Assembly: GCF_016765655.2 (NCBI RefSeq)
Contig: NZ_CP086106.1
Coordinates: 211,001 to 275,000 of the forward strand
DNA from: Skermanella mucosa
GTDB taxonomy: Bacteria > Pseudomonadota > Alphaproteobacteria > Azospirillales > Azospirillaceae
Reading direction: 5' to 3'
DNA: 64,000 nucleotides
Made by a program: the position numbers and the translations under genes
Part shown: piece by piece, positions 25,126-34,962 of the stretch
Layout of the letters: every line of letters begins with the position of its first letter
How positions within the stretch are numbered: position 1 is the stretch's first letter
Notes under the pieces: generated by a model
Database searches by the model: none
What the model saw: only the letters and a program-made list of their open reading frames with translations
Told to the model about the DNA's origin: nothing

Positions 25126-28100
25126 TCACGGTCCCGCAAGATCTGCAAGTTCGCGATCGGCCAGTTCCCCGACGATCAGCCGGCGGACCGTCCTGACCAG
25201 ATCGTCCCGTTCATATGCACCTTTACGTAACACACGATCAACCTGCCCGTCCATTCGGACAACCTGCTCCTCGTCCAGGTCCAGCGCGGTCACCACGACG
25301 ATGGGAATGCCGCTGAGCCGGCCGTCCCCGCGCATCATCTCCAGCACCCGGAAGCCGTCGGGCACCGGCATGTCCAGGTCGAGGACCACGGCCAGCGGCC
25401 GGCGGGTCTGCATCCGGTCTAGTGCCGCCAGCCCGTCCTCGGCCTCGGCGACGGTGAAGCCTGCGCGTTCCAGCGTCCGGCGCAAGACGTCCCGGGCGGC
25501 GGCATCGTCATCGACCACCAGCACGTCGCAGGCGCTGGCGACCTGCGCCGACGGCATCGGGGCGTCGGTGCCGGCGACGCGGCGGATCGCCTCGGCGATG
25601 GCGTCGGCGGAAGCGGGCTTGGCCAGGCACTCGGCGGCGTCGGCCAGCAGATGGAACGGGATCGGTTCCGAACCCGACGGCACCAGCAGGATCTGCGGCG
25701 GGCAAGCCATGCCGAATTCCGCGAGCAGGCTTTCCGGCAGCGACCGGCCGTCGCGGCAGGGCAGTTCCGCATCGAGCACCAGGATGTCCGGACGCAGCGC
25801 GCGGGCCATCCGAAGCCCCTCGGTCCCGCCGAAGGCATGGAGAACCATCAATATGCCGGCCAGCGGATCGGCCAGGCGGTCGGCGGCTCGGCGGCGCTCC
25901 ACGACGCCGTCGACCGCGTCGTGCAGGTCGGGGTCGTCGCCGATCATCAGCACGCGGACCGTCCGGCCGGGCGCCGCCGGATCAGGATCGCCCGCCGGAC
26001 CGGGTGCCGCGGCATCCGGCCGTGAGTCCTCCGCGGCCGTTCCGGGCGGCGCGGCCGCCGTGCCCCTGAACTCCGCAGGCAGGGTTATGGTGAAGGCGCT
26101 GCCCTTGCCGGGCTCGCTCGACACGTTGATCCGGGCGCCCAGCATGTCGGCGAAATGCCGGCTGATCGCCAGTCCCAGCCCGGTCCCGCCGTAGCGCCGC
26201 GTGGTCGAGGCGTCGGCCTGGGTGAAACGGCGGAACAGCCGGCTGAGCTGCTCCGGCGTCATGCCGATGCCGGTGTCGCTCACCGTGAACTCCACGGCAG
26301 GGGCGGGCGCCCTGATGCCGCGGGAGGAAATGCGGATGACTCCCCCGGAGGTGAACTTGCAGGCGTTCCCCACCAGGTTCAGCAGCATCTGCCGAAGCTT
26401 GGTCTGGTCGGACAGGACGATCCCCAGGGGAGGGCCGGCCTCGACCTCGATCCGGTTGCCGTTGGCGTCCGCCAGGGGGGCCGAGATCGCCCGGACCTCC
26501 TCGACCAGCAGGTCGGCGTCGAACGGCGCGATGTCGACCGACATGCGGCCGGCCTCGATCTTGGACAGGTCGAGGATGTCGTTGATCAGGGCCAGCAGGT
26601 GCTTGCCGCTGGAGCGGATCTTCTCCAGGTCGGGAACGTAGGCCTCGTCCCCCCGGTCCCCGGCGTCCTCGGCCAGCATCTCGGCATAGCCGATGATGGC
26701 GTTCAGCGGCGTGCGCAGCTCGTGGCTCATGTTCGCCAGGAACTCCGACTTGCTGCGGTCCGCCGCCTCGGCCTGCTCCTTGGCGCGACGGAGGGTGTCG
26801 GCGGCGCGCTGCGCGTCGGTCACGTCGAAGAAGGTGCCGATCATGCCGGCATCGGCGCCGTCCGCCCCGCGGAAGCCGGCTTCGCCGACCATCACCGTGC
26901 GATCCTCGCCCTCCGCCGCGTTGTGCAGCACCGCCTCGTACTGGCGGATCGCGCCGCCGTCCGAACCGGTGCTCGCCGTCGTGCCCGAGGCGTCGCGGCC
27001 GAACTGTGCCGCCGCCTCCCCGAACAGGTCGGCCGGCGTCCGTCCCGCCACCTGGTCGCGCGGCACCCCGGCGAACGCGGCGAAATGGCCGTTGCAGCCG
27101 ATATAGCGGCCGGACGGGCCGATCATGAACAGGGGCACCGGCACGGTGTCGAGCATGGTCGCCAGCAGGCGGTTGCGTGCCTCCAGCGCGTCGGTGGTCG
27201 CCGTGATGGCCCGCCGGTGGTCGGCCAGCCGGTGTCCCATCGCCACGATGCGGTCGGCGGTCCGTTCGAGCTCCAGGATGCCGAAGCGGGGCGCCTGTTC
27301 CAGGTCCTGGCCGGCGCCGATCCGGTCGGTGATCGCGTCGACCTCGCCCAGCGGGCGGGAGATCGCGCGGCTCATGCCCTGGGCCCGGCGGTACAGAAGT
27401 GCGAAGAACCCGGCATAGAACAGGGTCACGGCGGCGATCAGCATCAGGCCGATGCGGTCGAACCGGTCCTTCAGCGCCGTCGCGTCGGCGAAGATGCTGC
27501 TTTCCGGCGCCAGCACCAGCAGCCTCCAGCCGGTCTCGCCGATGGTCGCCCAGGATGCCAGGCGCGACCCGCCATCGCCGTTTCCACCCCCGGCGGCACC
27601 GTCGAGCGCCAGGGTGCCGGCCCCGGCGGCGGAGGCCCCGACCAGGGCCGCCAGCGGCTTCAGGTCCGGCCGCCGGAAGATGTTGAAGTCGTCCGGCTTG
27701 AAGGTGTCGGCCATGATGGCCTTGTCGTAATGGTGCTCGGTCAGTTCGGTCAGCCCGAAATCGCGCTCGGCGGCTGGCGGCACCGCGAGGAGCACGCCGT
27801 CGCGGTTGAGCAGGACGGCATAGCCGTCCCAGGGCAGTTCCAGCCCGGCGATCCGCTCGACGAACCGGCCCACCGTGACGTCCACGCCGACCACGCCTTC
27901 CAGCGCGCCGTCCACATAGGCGGGGGCTATGGCCGACGCCATCCAGCCGCTGCCCGCCGGATCGACGTAGACGTCCGTCCAGACCGTCCGGCCGTCGGGA
28001 TTATGGGCGGCGTCAGCCTCGTAGTAGAAATTGAAGGACGGTATGTCCATCAGCTCGGCATACTGGCCGGACACGTCGAAATACGGGTAGATGCGGTTGA

Positions 28101-28653
28101 GGCTGTCCCGGGTGTTGAGATAGGCCTGGACGATCAGCGGGTTGGTCTGCTGGAGGTTCTTCAGGAACGGATCGAGCTGGGACAGCCGGAGCGCCTTGGC
28201 CCGCTCCGCCTCGCCCACCGGCACGATGCCGCTGTAGAAGGCGGCTCCCTGGCCGATGTCGCGCGTGGTGTACCACGACCCCAGGGGCCCGTAGGCGTAG
28301 CGCCCGACCTCCTCCGGCGACGGCTCCCAGGGCGTGCGGTAGGCCAGTTCCGCCTGGCGCGCGAGCAGGGCCGTCGCGGAGCTTATCCCGGCCAGCGTCG
28401 CGTTCAGCGTCTCCGCCTCCTGCCGGGCGGTGCGCGTCAGCTGGTCGCGGGCGACGGCGCGCATCGCCTCCAGGTTCTCGTCCCGGATCAGGGCGTTGGA
28501 GAAGAGATAGACCCCGATCAGCGCCAGTTCGACGAACAGCAGCGGGATCAGGGCGGCGCGCAGGTAGGAGCGCCAGATCCAGCGCAGCAGCGACTGCGGT
28601 GCGGCTTGCGCCTCCCCGGCGGACGGCACCGGGATCTGGCTGGCGTGAGGCAT
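25126..28653 (-). CDS. Cache-HAMP-PAS hybrid histidine kinase with two receivers (1175 aa)
   Basis: Order of parts: membrane helix at about 32-52, a double-Cache periplasmic sensor (about 60-390), second helix 402-421, HAMP, a PAS domain (about 495-615), HisKA with phospho-His644 ([11 protein letters not shown]), and an ATPase with N box VGNACKFT (761-768), DTGIGM and GTGLGLAI. A first receiver (about 899-1025, Asp961 in [10 protein letters not shown]) is degenerate in its acidic pocket. A second (1042-1165) is canonical, with VDDD and Asp1092. I start at the ATG at 28653, directly before the first helix. It heads a three-gene phosphorelay operon. The Cache sensor suggests an external small-molecule signal. 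Confidence 0.92.
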   Translation of the reverse strand: MPHASQIPVPSAGEAQAAPQSLLRWIWRSYLRAALIPLLFVELALIGVYLFSNALIRDENLEAMRAVARDQLTRTARQEAETLNATLAGISSATALLARQAELAYRTPWEPSPEEVGRYAYGPLGSWYTTRDIGQGAAFYSGIVPVGEAERAKALRLSQLDPFLKNLQQTNPLIVQAYLNTRDSLNRIYPYFDVSGQYAELMDIPSFNFYYEADAAHNPDGRTVWTDVYVDPAGSGWMASAIAPAYVDGALEGVVGVDVTVGRFVERIAGLELPWDGYAVLLNRDGVLLAVPPAAERDFGLTELTEHHYDKAIMADTFKPDDFNIFRRPDLKPLAALVGASAAGAGTLALDGAAGGGNGDGGSRLASWATIGETGWRLLVLAPESSIFADATALKDRFDRIGLMLIAAVTLFYAGFFALLYRRAQGMSRAISRPLGEVDAITDRIGAGQDLEQAPRFGILELERTADRIVAMGHRLADHRRAITATTDALEARNRLLATMLDTVPVPLFMIGPSGRYIGCNGHFAAFAGVPRDQVAGRTPADLFGEAAAQFGRDASGTTASTGSDGGAIRQYEAVLHNAAEGEDRTVMVGEAGFRGADGADAGMIGTFFDVTDAQRAADTLRRAKEQAEAADRSKSEFLANMSHELRTPLNAIIGYAEMLAEDAGDRGDEAYVPDLEKIRSSGKHLLALINDILDLSKIEAGRMSVDIAPFDADLLVEEVRAISAPLADANGNRIEVEAGPPLGIVLSDQTKLRQMLLNLVGNACKFTSGGVIRISSRGIRAPAPAVEFTVSDTGIGMTPEQLSRLFRRFTQADASTTRRYGGTGLGLAISRHFADMLGARINVSSEPGKGSAFTITLPAEFRGTAAAPPGTAAEDSRPDAAAPGPAGDPDPAAPGRTVRVLMIGDDPDLHDAVDGVVERRRAADRLADPLAGILMVLHAFGGTEGLRMARALRPDILVLDAELPCRDGRSLPESLLAEFGMACPPQILLVPSGSEPIPFHLLADAAECLAKPASADAIAEAIRRVAGTDAPMPSAQVASACDVLVVDDDAAARDVLRRTLERAGFTVAEAEDGLAALDRMQTRRPLAVVLDLDMPVPDGFRVLEMMRGDGRLSGIPIVVVTALDLDEEQVVRMDGQVDRVLRKGAYERDDLVRTVRRLIVGELADRELADLAGP

Positions 28654-28816
28654 GTCGGTGATCCTGGCCGCGGGCGCGTTGCTGAAAAGGCTAATCCAAA
28701 AGATCCGGGACGACAATTTCTCCAAATTGCCGGGACTCCGCAAGGCGTGATTGATAGACAGCGTAGCAAAGGCACGCGAACCGGCCCCCGGGGACCGGCA
28801 GAAAAGAGGAAACGTG

Positions 28817-30253
28817 ATGACTTCCCAGGACCTGTGCGATCTCGACGCCGTCACCCTCCGGCGGATGATCGGACGCAAGGAGATCTCCCCGCGCGAGTTG
28901 GTGGATGCCTGCATCCGCCGAGTCGAGGCCGTGGACCCCACCGTCAACGCCCTGGTCAGCCGCTGCTTCGACCGGGCGCGCATGGAGGCCGCCGAGGCCG
29001 AGGCGGCCGTCATGGGCGGCGGCCCGCTGGGACCGTTGCACGGGCTGCCGATCGGCATCAAGGACCTGAGCGACACCGGCGGCGTGCGCACCACCTACGG
29101 TTCCCAGCTCTATGCCGACCATGTCCCGGCCGAGGACGAGCGGGTCGTCGCCGCGGTGCGCCGGGCCGGCGCCATCGTGCTGGGCAAGACCAACACGCCG
29201 GAATTCGGCACCGGCGCCAATACCCGGAACGCCGTGTTCGGGGCGACCCGCAACCCCTTCGATCCCGCCCGCACCTGCGGCGGCTCGTCCGGCGGTTCCG
29301 CGGTGGCGCTGGCCTGCGGCATGGTCCCGCTCGCCACCGGCTCGGACCATGGCGGCAGCCTGCGCACGCCGGCCGCCTTCTGCGGCGTCACCGGCTACCG
29401 CCCCTCGCCCGGCATGGTTCCCAGCGATCGCCGGGGCATCGCCTGGTCGCCGTCCTCGGTGGACGGCCCCATGGGCAGGACCGTCGCCGACGCCGCCCTG
29501 CTGATGTCGGCCATGGCCGGCACCGACCCGCGCGATCCGCTGCCCGGCTGCGCCGACCCCTCGGCCTTCCTGAACCTGCCGGAGGTGGACACGGCGTCGC
29601 TTCGCGTCGCGGTGTCGGAGGACCTGGGCTTCGCGCCGGTGGACGACGGCATCCGCGCCACCTTCCGGGCCGCGGTCGGACGGATGTCCGGCGCGTTCGG
29701 CAGCGTGGCGGAGGAGGGGCCGGACCTCGCCGGGATCGACACCGTGTTCGAGATCCTGCGCTCGGTCATCTTCGTCGGGTCCCACCGGGAGAAGTTCGAG
29801 AAGCACCGCGACGCCCTGGCCCCGAACGTGGTCGCCAACATGGAATCGGCCCTCAAGCTCGACATCCGGGACATCGCCTGGGCCATGTCCGAGCAGACCC
29901 GGTACTTCAGCCGGTTCGTCACCTTCATGGAAGGGGTCGACGTGCTGATCTGCCCCGCCGTGGCGGTCCCGCCCTTCCCGGTCGAGCAGTGGTACCCGGA
30001 GACGATCAACGGGGCGCCGACCCGGAATTACATGCACTGGCTCGCCATCACCTATGGATTGACCGTGCTGAGCCATCCGATCGTCGTGGTCCCGTGCGGG
30101 CTGGACGCGACCGGAACGCCGTTCGGCATCCAGATTTGCGGCCGCTACGGCGCCGACCGCGCGGTGCTGGGCGTCGCCCGGGCGATCGAGCGGCTGCTGG
30201 CCGGAATTCCCGGGCTGGAGCGGCCGGTGCCGGGCTTGGCAAAGACCCCATAG
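28817..30253 (+). CDS. Amidase-signature family hydrolase (478 aa)
   Basis: The Ser-cisSer-Lys triad is readable: Lys82 in [10 protein letters not shown], Ser157 in [16 protein letters not shown] and Ser181 in [13 protein letters not shown]. These enzymes hydrolyse amide bonds in diverse substrates; the true one is unknown. The gene starts at 28817 after AGAGGAAA and is followed by an SDR and a TTC38-like gene on the same strand with short gaps, suggesting a catabolic operon. Confidence 0.92.
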   Translation: MTSQDLCDLDAVTLRRMIGRKEISPRELVDACIRRVEAVDPTVNALVSRCFDRARMEAAEAEAAVMGGGPLGPLHGLPIGIKDLSDTGGVRTTYGSQLYADHVPAEDERVVAAVRRAGAIVLGKTNTPEFGTGANTRNAVFGATRNPFDPARTCGGSSGGSAVALACGMVPLATGSDHGGSLRTPAAFCGVTGYRPSPGMVPSDRRGIAWSPSSVDGPMGRTVADAALLMSAMAGTDPRDPLPGCADPSAFLNLPEVDTASLRVAVSEDLGFAPVDDGIRATFRAAVGRMSGAFGSVAEEGPDLAGIDTVFEILRSVIFVGSHREKFEKHRDALAPNVVANMESALKLDIRDIAWAMSEQTRYFSRFVTFMEGVDVLICPAVAVPPFPVEQWYPETINGAPTRNYMHWLAITYGLTVLSHPIVVVPCGLDATGTPFGIQICGRYGADRAVLGVARAIERLLAGIPGLERPVPGLAKTP

Positions 30254-30310
30254 CTCCGTATGGTTCCTGCGGCCCCCACGCCTTTGGCCTGAAGCCGCAA
30301 GGAGAACGCC

Positions 30311-31090
30311 ATGACGGAAGAGACCCGCGTCGCCCTGGTGACAGGAGCCAGCCGGGGGATCGGCAAGGCCATCGCCACCGCGCTGGCCGAAGCCGGCTTC
30401 GACCTGCTGATCACCTCCAGGACGGCGACCGCGCTGGAGACCCTGGCGAGCCATCTCGCCCGCGAGACCGGGCAGCGGATCGAGATCCTGCACGGCGACC
30501 TGCGCGAGCCCGACCTTGCCGAGACGCTGGTCGAAACCGCGGTCGACCTGTTCGGCCGGCTCGACCTGCTGGTCAACAACGCCGGGGCGACCAAGCGCGG
30601 GCCGTTCCTGGACCTCGCCGAGGACGACTGGCAGGACGGCTTCGCGCTGAAATTCTTCGGCGCGGTCCGGCTGTCGCGGGCGTCCTGGCCGCACCTGAAG
30701 CGGACCGGCGGGCAGGTGATCAACATCATCGGCTCGGGCGGGCGGACCCCGACGGCCGAGTTCACCATCGGCGGCTCGGTCAATGCCGGCCTGATGAACT
30801 TCACCAAGGCGCTGGCCGACCTGGGTCTCGCCGATGGCGTCCGGGTCAACGGCATCAATCCCGGACCGATCCGGACCGAGCGGCTGGAAACCCGCATCCG
30901 CCAGTTCGCCCAGTCCCAGGGCATCGACACGGAGGAAGCGGCGAGCCGGATGGTGCAGGCCCAGAAGGTCATGCGGTTCGGCGAGCCGGACGAGATCGCC
31001 TCGGTCGTGGAGTTCCTGGCCGGGGAGGGCGGCGAGTTCATCCACGGCGCCCTGATCGACGTGGACGGCGGCTCGACCAAGGGCCTCTGA
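30311..31090 (+). CDS. SDR-family oxidoreductase with altered active site (259 aa)
   Basis: The Rossmann cofactor motif GASRGIG (12-18) and the structural NNAGA (89-93) are intact, and catalytic-type Ser142 lies in IIGSGG. Where classical SDRs have YxxxK, the alignment SVNAGLMNFTKALAD places Gly154 and Asn158 at the Tyr and Lys positions. It therefore binds NAD(P) but may not catalyse standard alcohol/ketone chemistry, or may use other residues. It starts 57 bp after the amidase gene. Confidence 0.85.
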   Translation: MTEETRVALVTGASRGIGKAIATALAEAGFDLLITSRTATALETLASHLARETGQRIEILHGDLREPDLAETLVETAVDLFGRLDLLVNNAGATKRGPFLDLAEDDWQDGFALKFFGAVRLSRASWPHLKRTGGQVINIIGSGGRTPTAEFTIGGSVNAGLMNFTKALADLGLADGVRVNGINPGPIRTERLETRIRQFAQSQGIDTEEAASRMVQAQKVMRFGEPDEIASVVEFLAGEGGEFIHGALIDVDGGSTKGL

Positions 31091-31108
31091 GCCGGCCAGG
31101 AGGGTGCC

Positions 31109-32428
31109 ATGAGGGACCGGCGGGGTGAGCCCCTTTCGACGGACGACCCCGCGGCGGTGGAGCGGCTCGACGCGGCGGTAACCCTGATGAACGGCTACTT
31201 CACCGACCCGCTGGCGGTGATCGACCGGGCGCTGGAGGAGCGCCCCGATTTCGTCATGGGTCACTGCTTCCGCGCCGGGCTGCTGCTGATCGCGGCGCAG
31301 AAGTCGGTCGGGCCGGAACTGCGCCGCAGCGTCGAGGCGGCGGAGGCGCTGGCGGGAACGGCCAACGACAGGGAGCGCGGCCACATCGCCGCGGCGCGGG
31401 CTTGGCTGGACGGCGACTTCCACCGCACGCCCGAACTCTACGGGCGCGTGCTGGAGGATCATCCCGGCGACCTGGCCGCCCTCCAGTTCGCCCATCAGTG
31501 CGATTTCTTCGTCGGCAATGCGGCGGCGCTCCGCGACCGGCCGGCCGGGGTGCTGGCGCAATGCGACCGGGATCTGCCCGGCCACGGCTTCGTGCTGGGC
31601 ATGCACGCCTTCGGGCTGGAGGAGAACGGCGACTTCGCCGCGGCGGAAGAGGCGGGGCGCCGGGCGGTCGAACTGATCCCGCGCAATCCCTGGGCGATCC
31701 ACGCCGTCGCCCACGTGATGGAGATGCAGGGCCGATCGGACGAGGGCATCGCCTGGATGGCGGACCGAGAGGCCGATTGGGCGCCGGACAACCTGCTGGC
31801 GGTCCATAACTGGTGGCATCTGGCGCTGCACCATCTCGACCGCTGCGAGACCGCGGCCGTGCTGGACATCTACGACCGCCATGTCCGGCCGCGGCCGGAG
31901 GCGATCGGGCTGGAACTGTCCGACGCCACGGCGCTGCTGTGGCGGCTGCACCTGGCCGGCATCGACGCCGGCGACCGCTGGCGCGAGGTCGCCGACGGTT
32001 GGGAGCCCATGGCCGGCGACGGCTACTACGCCTTCAACGACATGCACGCGATGATGGCCTTCGTCGCGGCCGGACGGGATGCTGCCGCGAGCCGGCTGGC
32101 CGCGACCCTGTCGGCGCGGGTGGCGGGAACCGGCACCAACGCCGCGATGACGCGGGAGGTCGGCCTGCCGGCGTGCCTGGCACTGCTGGCGTTCGGCCGG
32201 GGCGATTACGCCGCCGCGACGGACCTGCTGCTGCCCCTGCCGGCGATCTCCCGCCGCTTCGGCGGCAGCGACGCCCAGCGCGACGTCATAGCCTTGACCC
32301 TGCTGGAGGCGGCGCAGCGGGCCTGCCGGACGGAGACCGCACGAGACTTGGCGGCGCGGCGGATCGAACTGAAGCCCCGCAGCCGGTTCAACCGCCTGCT
32401 TACGGAAAAACGCCTGAACCTTGGGTGA
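31109..32428 (+). CDS. TTC38-like tetratricopeptide protein (439 aa)
   Basis: Full length for the TTC38 family, with helical repeats such as YGRVLEDHPGDLAALQFAH, MHAFGLEENGDFAAAEEAGRRAVEL and HAVAHVMEMQGRSDEGIAW, and the conserved His/Trp-rich centre VHNWWHLALHHLD. The biochemical role of the family is unknown. It begins 18 bp after the SDR stop and is probably in the amidase operon; TTC38-type genes often sit beside amidase or dehydrogenase genes (from memory). Confidence 0.85.
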   Translation: MRDRRGEPLSTDDPAAVERLDAAVTLMNGYFTDPLAVIDRALEERPDFVMGHCFRAGLLLIAAQKSVGPELRRSVEAAEALAGTANDRERGHIAAARAWLDGDFHRTPELYGRVLEDHPGDLAALQFAHQCDFFVGNAAALRDRPAGVLAQCDRDLPGHGFVLGMHAFGLEENGDFAAAEEAGRRAVELIPRNPWAIHAVAHVMEMQGRSDEGIAWMADREADWAPDNLLAVHNWWHLALHHLDRCETAAVLDIYDRHVRPRPEAIGLELSDATALLWRLHLAGIDAGDRWREVADGWEPMAGDGYYAFNDMHAMMAFVAAGRDAAASRLAATLSARVAGTGTNAAMTREVGLPACLALLAFGRGDYAAATDLLLPLPAISRRFGGSDAQRDVIALTLLEAAQRACRTETARDLAARRIELKPRSRFNRLLTEKRLNLG

Positions 32429-32471
32429 GCAAGCCCGTTCCCCGGAGGATCGGACACACAGGACCTTTCCC

Positions 32472-32957
32472 ATGCTCGCGGCCTTCCTGCTTTTCTGCGG
32501 CCTGTTCGGCGCCTCCGCGGCCTTCGCCCAGGAGGCCGGGGGCTTCCTGTCCGAGTCCCGCAGCACGGTCGTCCATCTGGCGGAACTGGTCACGAGCGCG
32601 ATCGAGGCGGTCGGGATCGCCGTGATCGTTCTGGGGGCGACCATCGCCACGGCGCTTTTCCTGCGGGACGGCTTCGGTGCCGCCGGCTGGGACGATTCCT
32701 ACGAGCGGTACCGGGCCAATCTCGGCCGCGGCATCCTGATCGGGCTGGAGCTTCTGGTCGCCGCCGACATCATCGCCACGGTCGCGGCCCCTCTGGACTT
32801 CAACACCGTCGGCGCCCTCGGAGTGATCGTCCTGATCCGGACCTTCCTCAGCTTCTCCCTGGAAGTCGAGATCAAGGGCCACTGGCCCTGGCAGGAAAGC
32901 CGGATCAAGAAGCAGGGAACCGATCCGGGCGGCAAAGCGGGAACGTCGCAAATGTGA
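32472..32957 (+). CDS. DUF1622 membrane protein (161 aa)
   Basis: A signal or first helix (1-18) is followed by a helix VTSAIEAVGIAVIVLGATIATALFL and two more around GRGILIGLELLVAADIIATVA and GALGVIVLIRTFLSFSLEVEIKGHWPW. The YRANLGRG..LGLE and EVEI.G.WPW patterns mark DUF1622. Function unknown. The ATG at 32472 follows AGGA and starts 43 bp after the TTC38-like gene. Confidence 0.85.
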   Translation: MLAAFLLFCGLFGASAAFAQEAGGFLSESRSTVVHLAELVTSAIEAVGIAVIVLGATIATALFLRDGFGAAGWDDSYERYRANLGRGILIGLELLVAADIIATVAAPLDFNTVGALGVIVLIRTFLSFSLEVEIKGHWPWQESRIKKQGTDPGGKAGTSQM

Positions 32958-32966
32958 TTCAAGTTC

Positions 32967-33039
32967 TTGCCACAGATTACAGCGATGGACAAAGATGCGG
33001 CCTGGATGATCTGAGTGTATCGCCGTAATCTGTGGCCAA
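32967..33039. repeat. Imperfect inverted repeat of the CCACAGATTAC type
   Basis: TTGCCACAGATTACAGCGAT at 32967-32986 is mirrored with few changes at 33019-33039. It is the first of two neighbouring hairpins with related CACAGAT cores. Confidence 0.75.
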
Positions 33040-33088
33040 TTCTTTTTCTTCCGGTTCAGAATCGTCCGGGGCAAGTATTATTATCTAT

Positions 33089-33159
33089 CCACAGATGCAC
33101 GCAGATGGACACAGATAAGATATTGATAAGTATCTGTGTCCATCTGCGTGCATCTGTGG
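33089..33159. repeat. Perfect 29-bp inverted repeat of the CACAGATGCACGCAGATG type
   Basis: Arms at 33089-33117 and 33131-33159 are exact complements around a 13-nt loop. The core CCACAGATGCACGCAGATGG recurs internally (CAGATG twice). The sequence sits between two convergent genes, as mobile intergenic repeats do. Confidence 0.85.
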
Positions 33160-33190
33160 CTAATTTCTCTTCTTCCCGCCCCAAAGTCGT

Positions 33191-33862
33191 CTATGGCAGG
33201 CCGAACCGGGCGATGATCCGGAACGGGGCGTCGCGGGTGTCCTGCTTGAACACGGACAGGGCGTCGATCTCCAGCGGGTCCCGGGTGAAGGGCGCCACCG
33301 CCGGTTCCAGCAGGGTCCTGGCGGCGGCCCTGGCATCGTCGTCCAGGCTGCCGGTCAGGGTCATGTGGAAGCGGAATTCCTCGAAGACATAAGGATAGCC
33401 CCAGCGCCGGAGATGCTCGTCCTGGCGCGGCGTCAGCCCGTGGGCGCGGCGCTTTTCCAGGTCGGACGCCGACTGGGGCGCTCTGAACGGGTCAAAGAAT
33501 CGCACGCAGTCGGCGGCGAACGCGTCGAGATCCCCGGATGGGGCCGAGGGGATCAGGGCGAGGAATCGGCCCAGTTCCGCCAAGCGGAGGGAAGGCACGG
33601 TGAAACGCGGGTGATCCGCTACGAAGGTCTCGGCCGCCGCCAGCAGTTCCGCTTCGTCCCGGCCCGGCGCCAGCGCCATGGGAGGCTTCAGGGTAGCGTG
33701 GAACCCGTAACGGCGCGGATCGGCGGTCCAGTCCGGATGCACGCCGTCCGGGGGATCGAGGGTTTCGCCCGTCGCCGCGTCGCGGCCGAGCCAGCGGCCG
33801 GCGAATTTCCACAGGGCGCTGTCCGGGGGCGGGGCGAAATAGAGGGCGTAGCGGGCGGTCAT
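33191..33862 (-). CDS. DUF1045 2H-phosphoesterase-like protein (223 aa)
   Basis: Two HxT motifs 111 residues apart, H55-A-T57 in YGFHATLKPP and H166-M-T168 in FRFHMTLTGS, define the 2H phosphoesterase superfamily. DUF1045 members usually occur in phosphonate (phn) operons, where their role is unproven. Here the ATG at 33862 overlaps the stop of the FAD gene by 4 nt, making it the last gene of the carotenoid/PKS operon. It may hydrolyse a cyclic phosphate or be a hitch-hiker; orphan phnF and phnM lie 10 kb away. Confidence 0.85.
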   Translation of the reverse strand: MTARYALYFAPPPDSALWKFAGRWLGRDAATGETLDPPDGVHPDWTADPRRYGFHATLKPPMALAPGRDEAELLAAAETFVADHPRFTVPSLRLAELGRFLALIPSAPSGDLDAFAADCVRFFDPFRAPQSASDLEKRRAHGLTPRQDEHLRRWGYPYVFEEFRFHMTLTGSLDDDARAAARTLLEPAVAPFTRDPLEIDALSVFKQDTRDAPFRIIARFGLP

Positions 33863-34962
33863 GGGACGGCTTCTTCGGGAACGCGGGTAGCATATGCTAT
33901 CGCCTTCAGCAGTCCCGGCGCCAGCCGCACGGCACCGGCGGCGAGACCCTGGAGCGCCGGGCGGCGGATCGCCTGCGCCAGCAGCGTGGCGGTGCGGATC
34001 TGCCCGGCGAAAGCCGACCCGTCCAGCGCCGGCTGCCCGTCGATCACCCGGCCGGCTGCCAGGAAGGCCGAGTGGAGGGCGATCGCCATGCCGTCGCCGC
34101 AGAAGGACGGGATCACCGCGAGCTGGTCGCCCAGCCGGTGCAGCCGCCGCGACGGGATGCCGGCCCGATGCACGAAGCCGTAGGGAATGCCATAGATCGA
34201 CAGGGGCCGTTCCCAGCACGCCGTGGCGCCGGCCAGCCGGTCCGCGAAGGCGGGAGACTCCTCGCGAAGATGGTCCAGCAGGGTCTCCCACCGCCGCCCG
34301 ACCCGGTCATGGACAGGCTTGGCGGCCACCAGGCACAGGTTGGCCCTTCCGTTCGCCGCCGGCTGCAACCCGGCATAGCCGCCGGGGAATAGCAGCACTT
34401 CCACATGGCCGGCGAGGCGCGCCGCCTGTTCCGGCGCCAGCGTCAGATACTGCTTGAACCCGATCAGGTCGTTGATGGAGCCGGGGGGCCGGCGGTGGCC
34501 GCGCAGGTCGTGCTTGCCGGTCGCCAGCAGCGCCGCGCGGGCGGCGACCGGCCCGTCCGCCTGGAGCGTGACGCGATCCTCGCCTTCGGCCAGGGAGCGG
34601 ACCGTCACGCCGCGCCGGATCTCGGCGCCCCTATCCGCAGCCGCCCGGAGAAGCGCCTCGTCCATAACCTCGCGCGACAGGCTGAAGGCGGGGAAGGGCA
34701 GGCGGGTGGTGGTTTCCGACCGCCCTCGGACCAGTCGGACGGAATGGATCGGCAGCGCGCCGAGGTGGTGCAGGTCCAGCCCCAGCTTCCTCAGATACCC
34801 GGCGGCCTCGACGCTGACGAACTCGCCGCAGACCTTGTGGTGCGGGCCGGTCTCGCGCTCGAACAGCACGGCGGAGCGCCCGGCCTTCGCCAGCAGGCAG
34901 GCCGCCGCGGCGCCGGCGGGTCCGCCGCCGACGATCACGGCGTCATGGATCGCGGAGTTCAT
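33859..34962 (-). CDS. FAD-dependent oxidoreductase, geranylgeranyl-reductase/hydroxylase type (367 aa)
   Basis: The FAD-binding GGGPAGAAAACLLAKAG (12-28) and a second flavin segment (FCGDGMAIALHSAFLAAG) mark a PHBH-fold flavoprotein of the geranylgeranyl-reductase-related class. KVCGEFVSVEA near residue 44 is typical of this group. Directly after a type III PKS and a methyltransferase, the best parallel is the flavin hydroxylase of the Streptomyces srs-type alkylresorcinol operons. Saturation of an isoprenoid chain is the alternative. The start overlaps the methyltransferase stop (ATGA). Confidence 0.85.
   Translation of the reverse strand: MNSAIHDAVIVGGGPAGAAAACLLAKAGRSAVLFERETGPHHKVCGEFVSVEAAGYLRKLGLDLHHLGALPIHSVRLVRGRSETTTRLPFPAFSLSREVMDEALLRAAADRGAEIRRGVTVRSLAEGEDRVTLQADGPVAARAALLATGKHDLRGHRRPPGSINDLIGFKQYLTLAPEQAARLAGHVEVLLFPGGYAGLQPAANGRANLCLVAAKPVHDRVGRRWETLLDHLREESPAFADRLAGATACWERPLSIYGIPYGFVHRAGIPSRRLHRLGDQLAVIPSFCGDGMAIALHSAFLAAGRVIDGQPALDGSAFAGQIRTATLLAQAIRRPALQGLAAGAVRLAPGLLKAIAYATRVPEEAVP

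Noticed and set aside
26155..31128. A 1657-codon open frame on the plus strand antisense to the hybrid kinase and overlapping the amidase and SDR genes
   Set aside because: Its protein is Arg/Gly/Pro-rich with no domain, and it covers genes with complete motifs. It is an artefact of high-GC third-position bias.
28691..32650. A 1319-codon open frame on the minus strand opposite amidase, SDR and TTC38 genes
   Set aside because: Same GC-driven shadow; the plus-strand genes have catalytic motifs and ribosome sites.
33086..33094. DnaA-box-like CTATCCACA
   Set aside because: It is part of the inverted-repeat core, single, and not near replication genes; no origin is supported.
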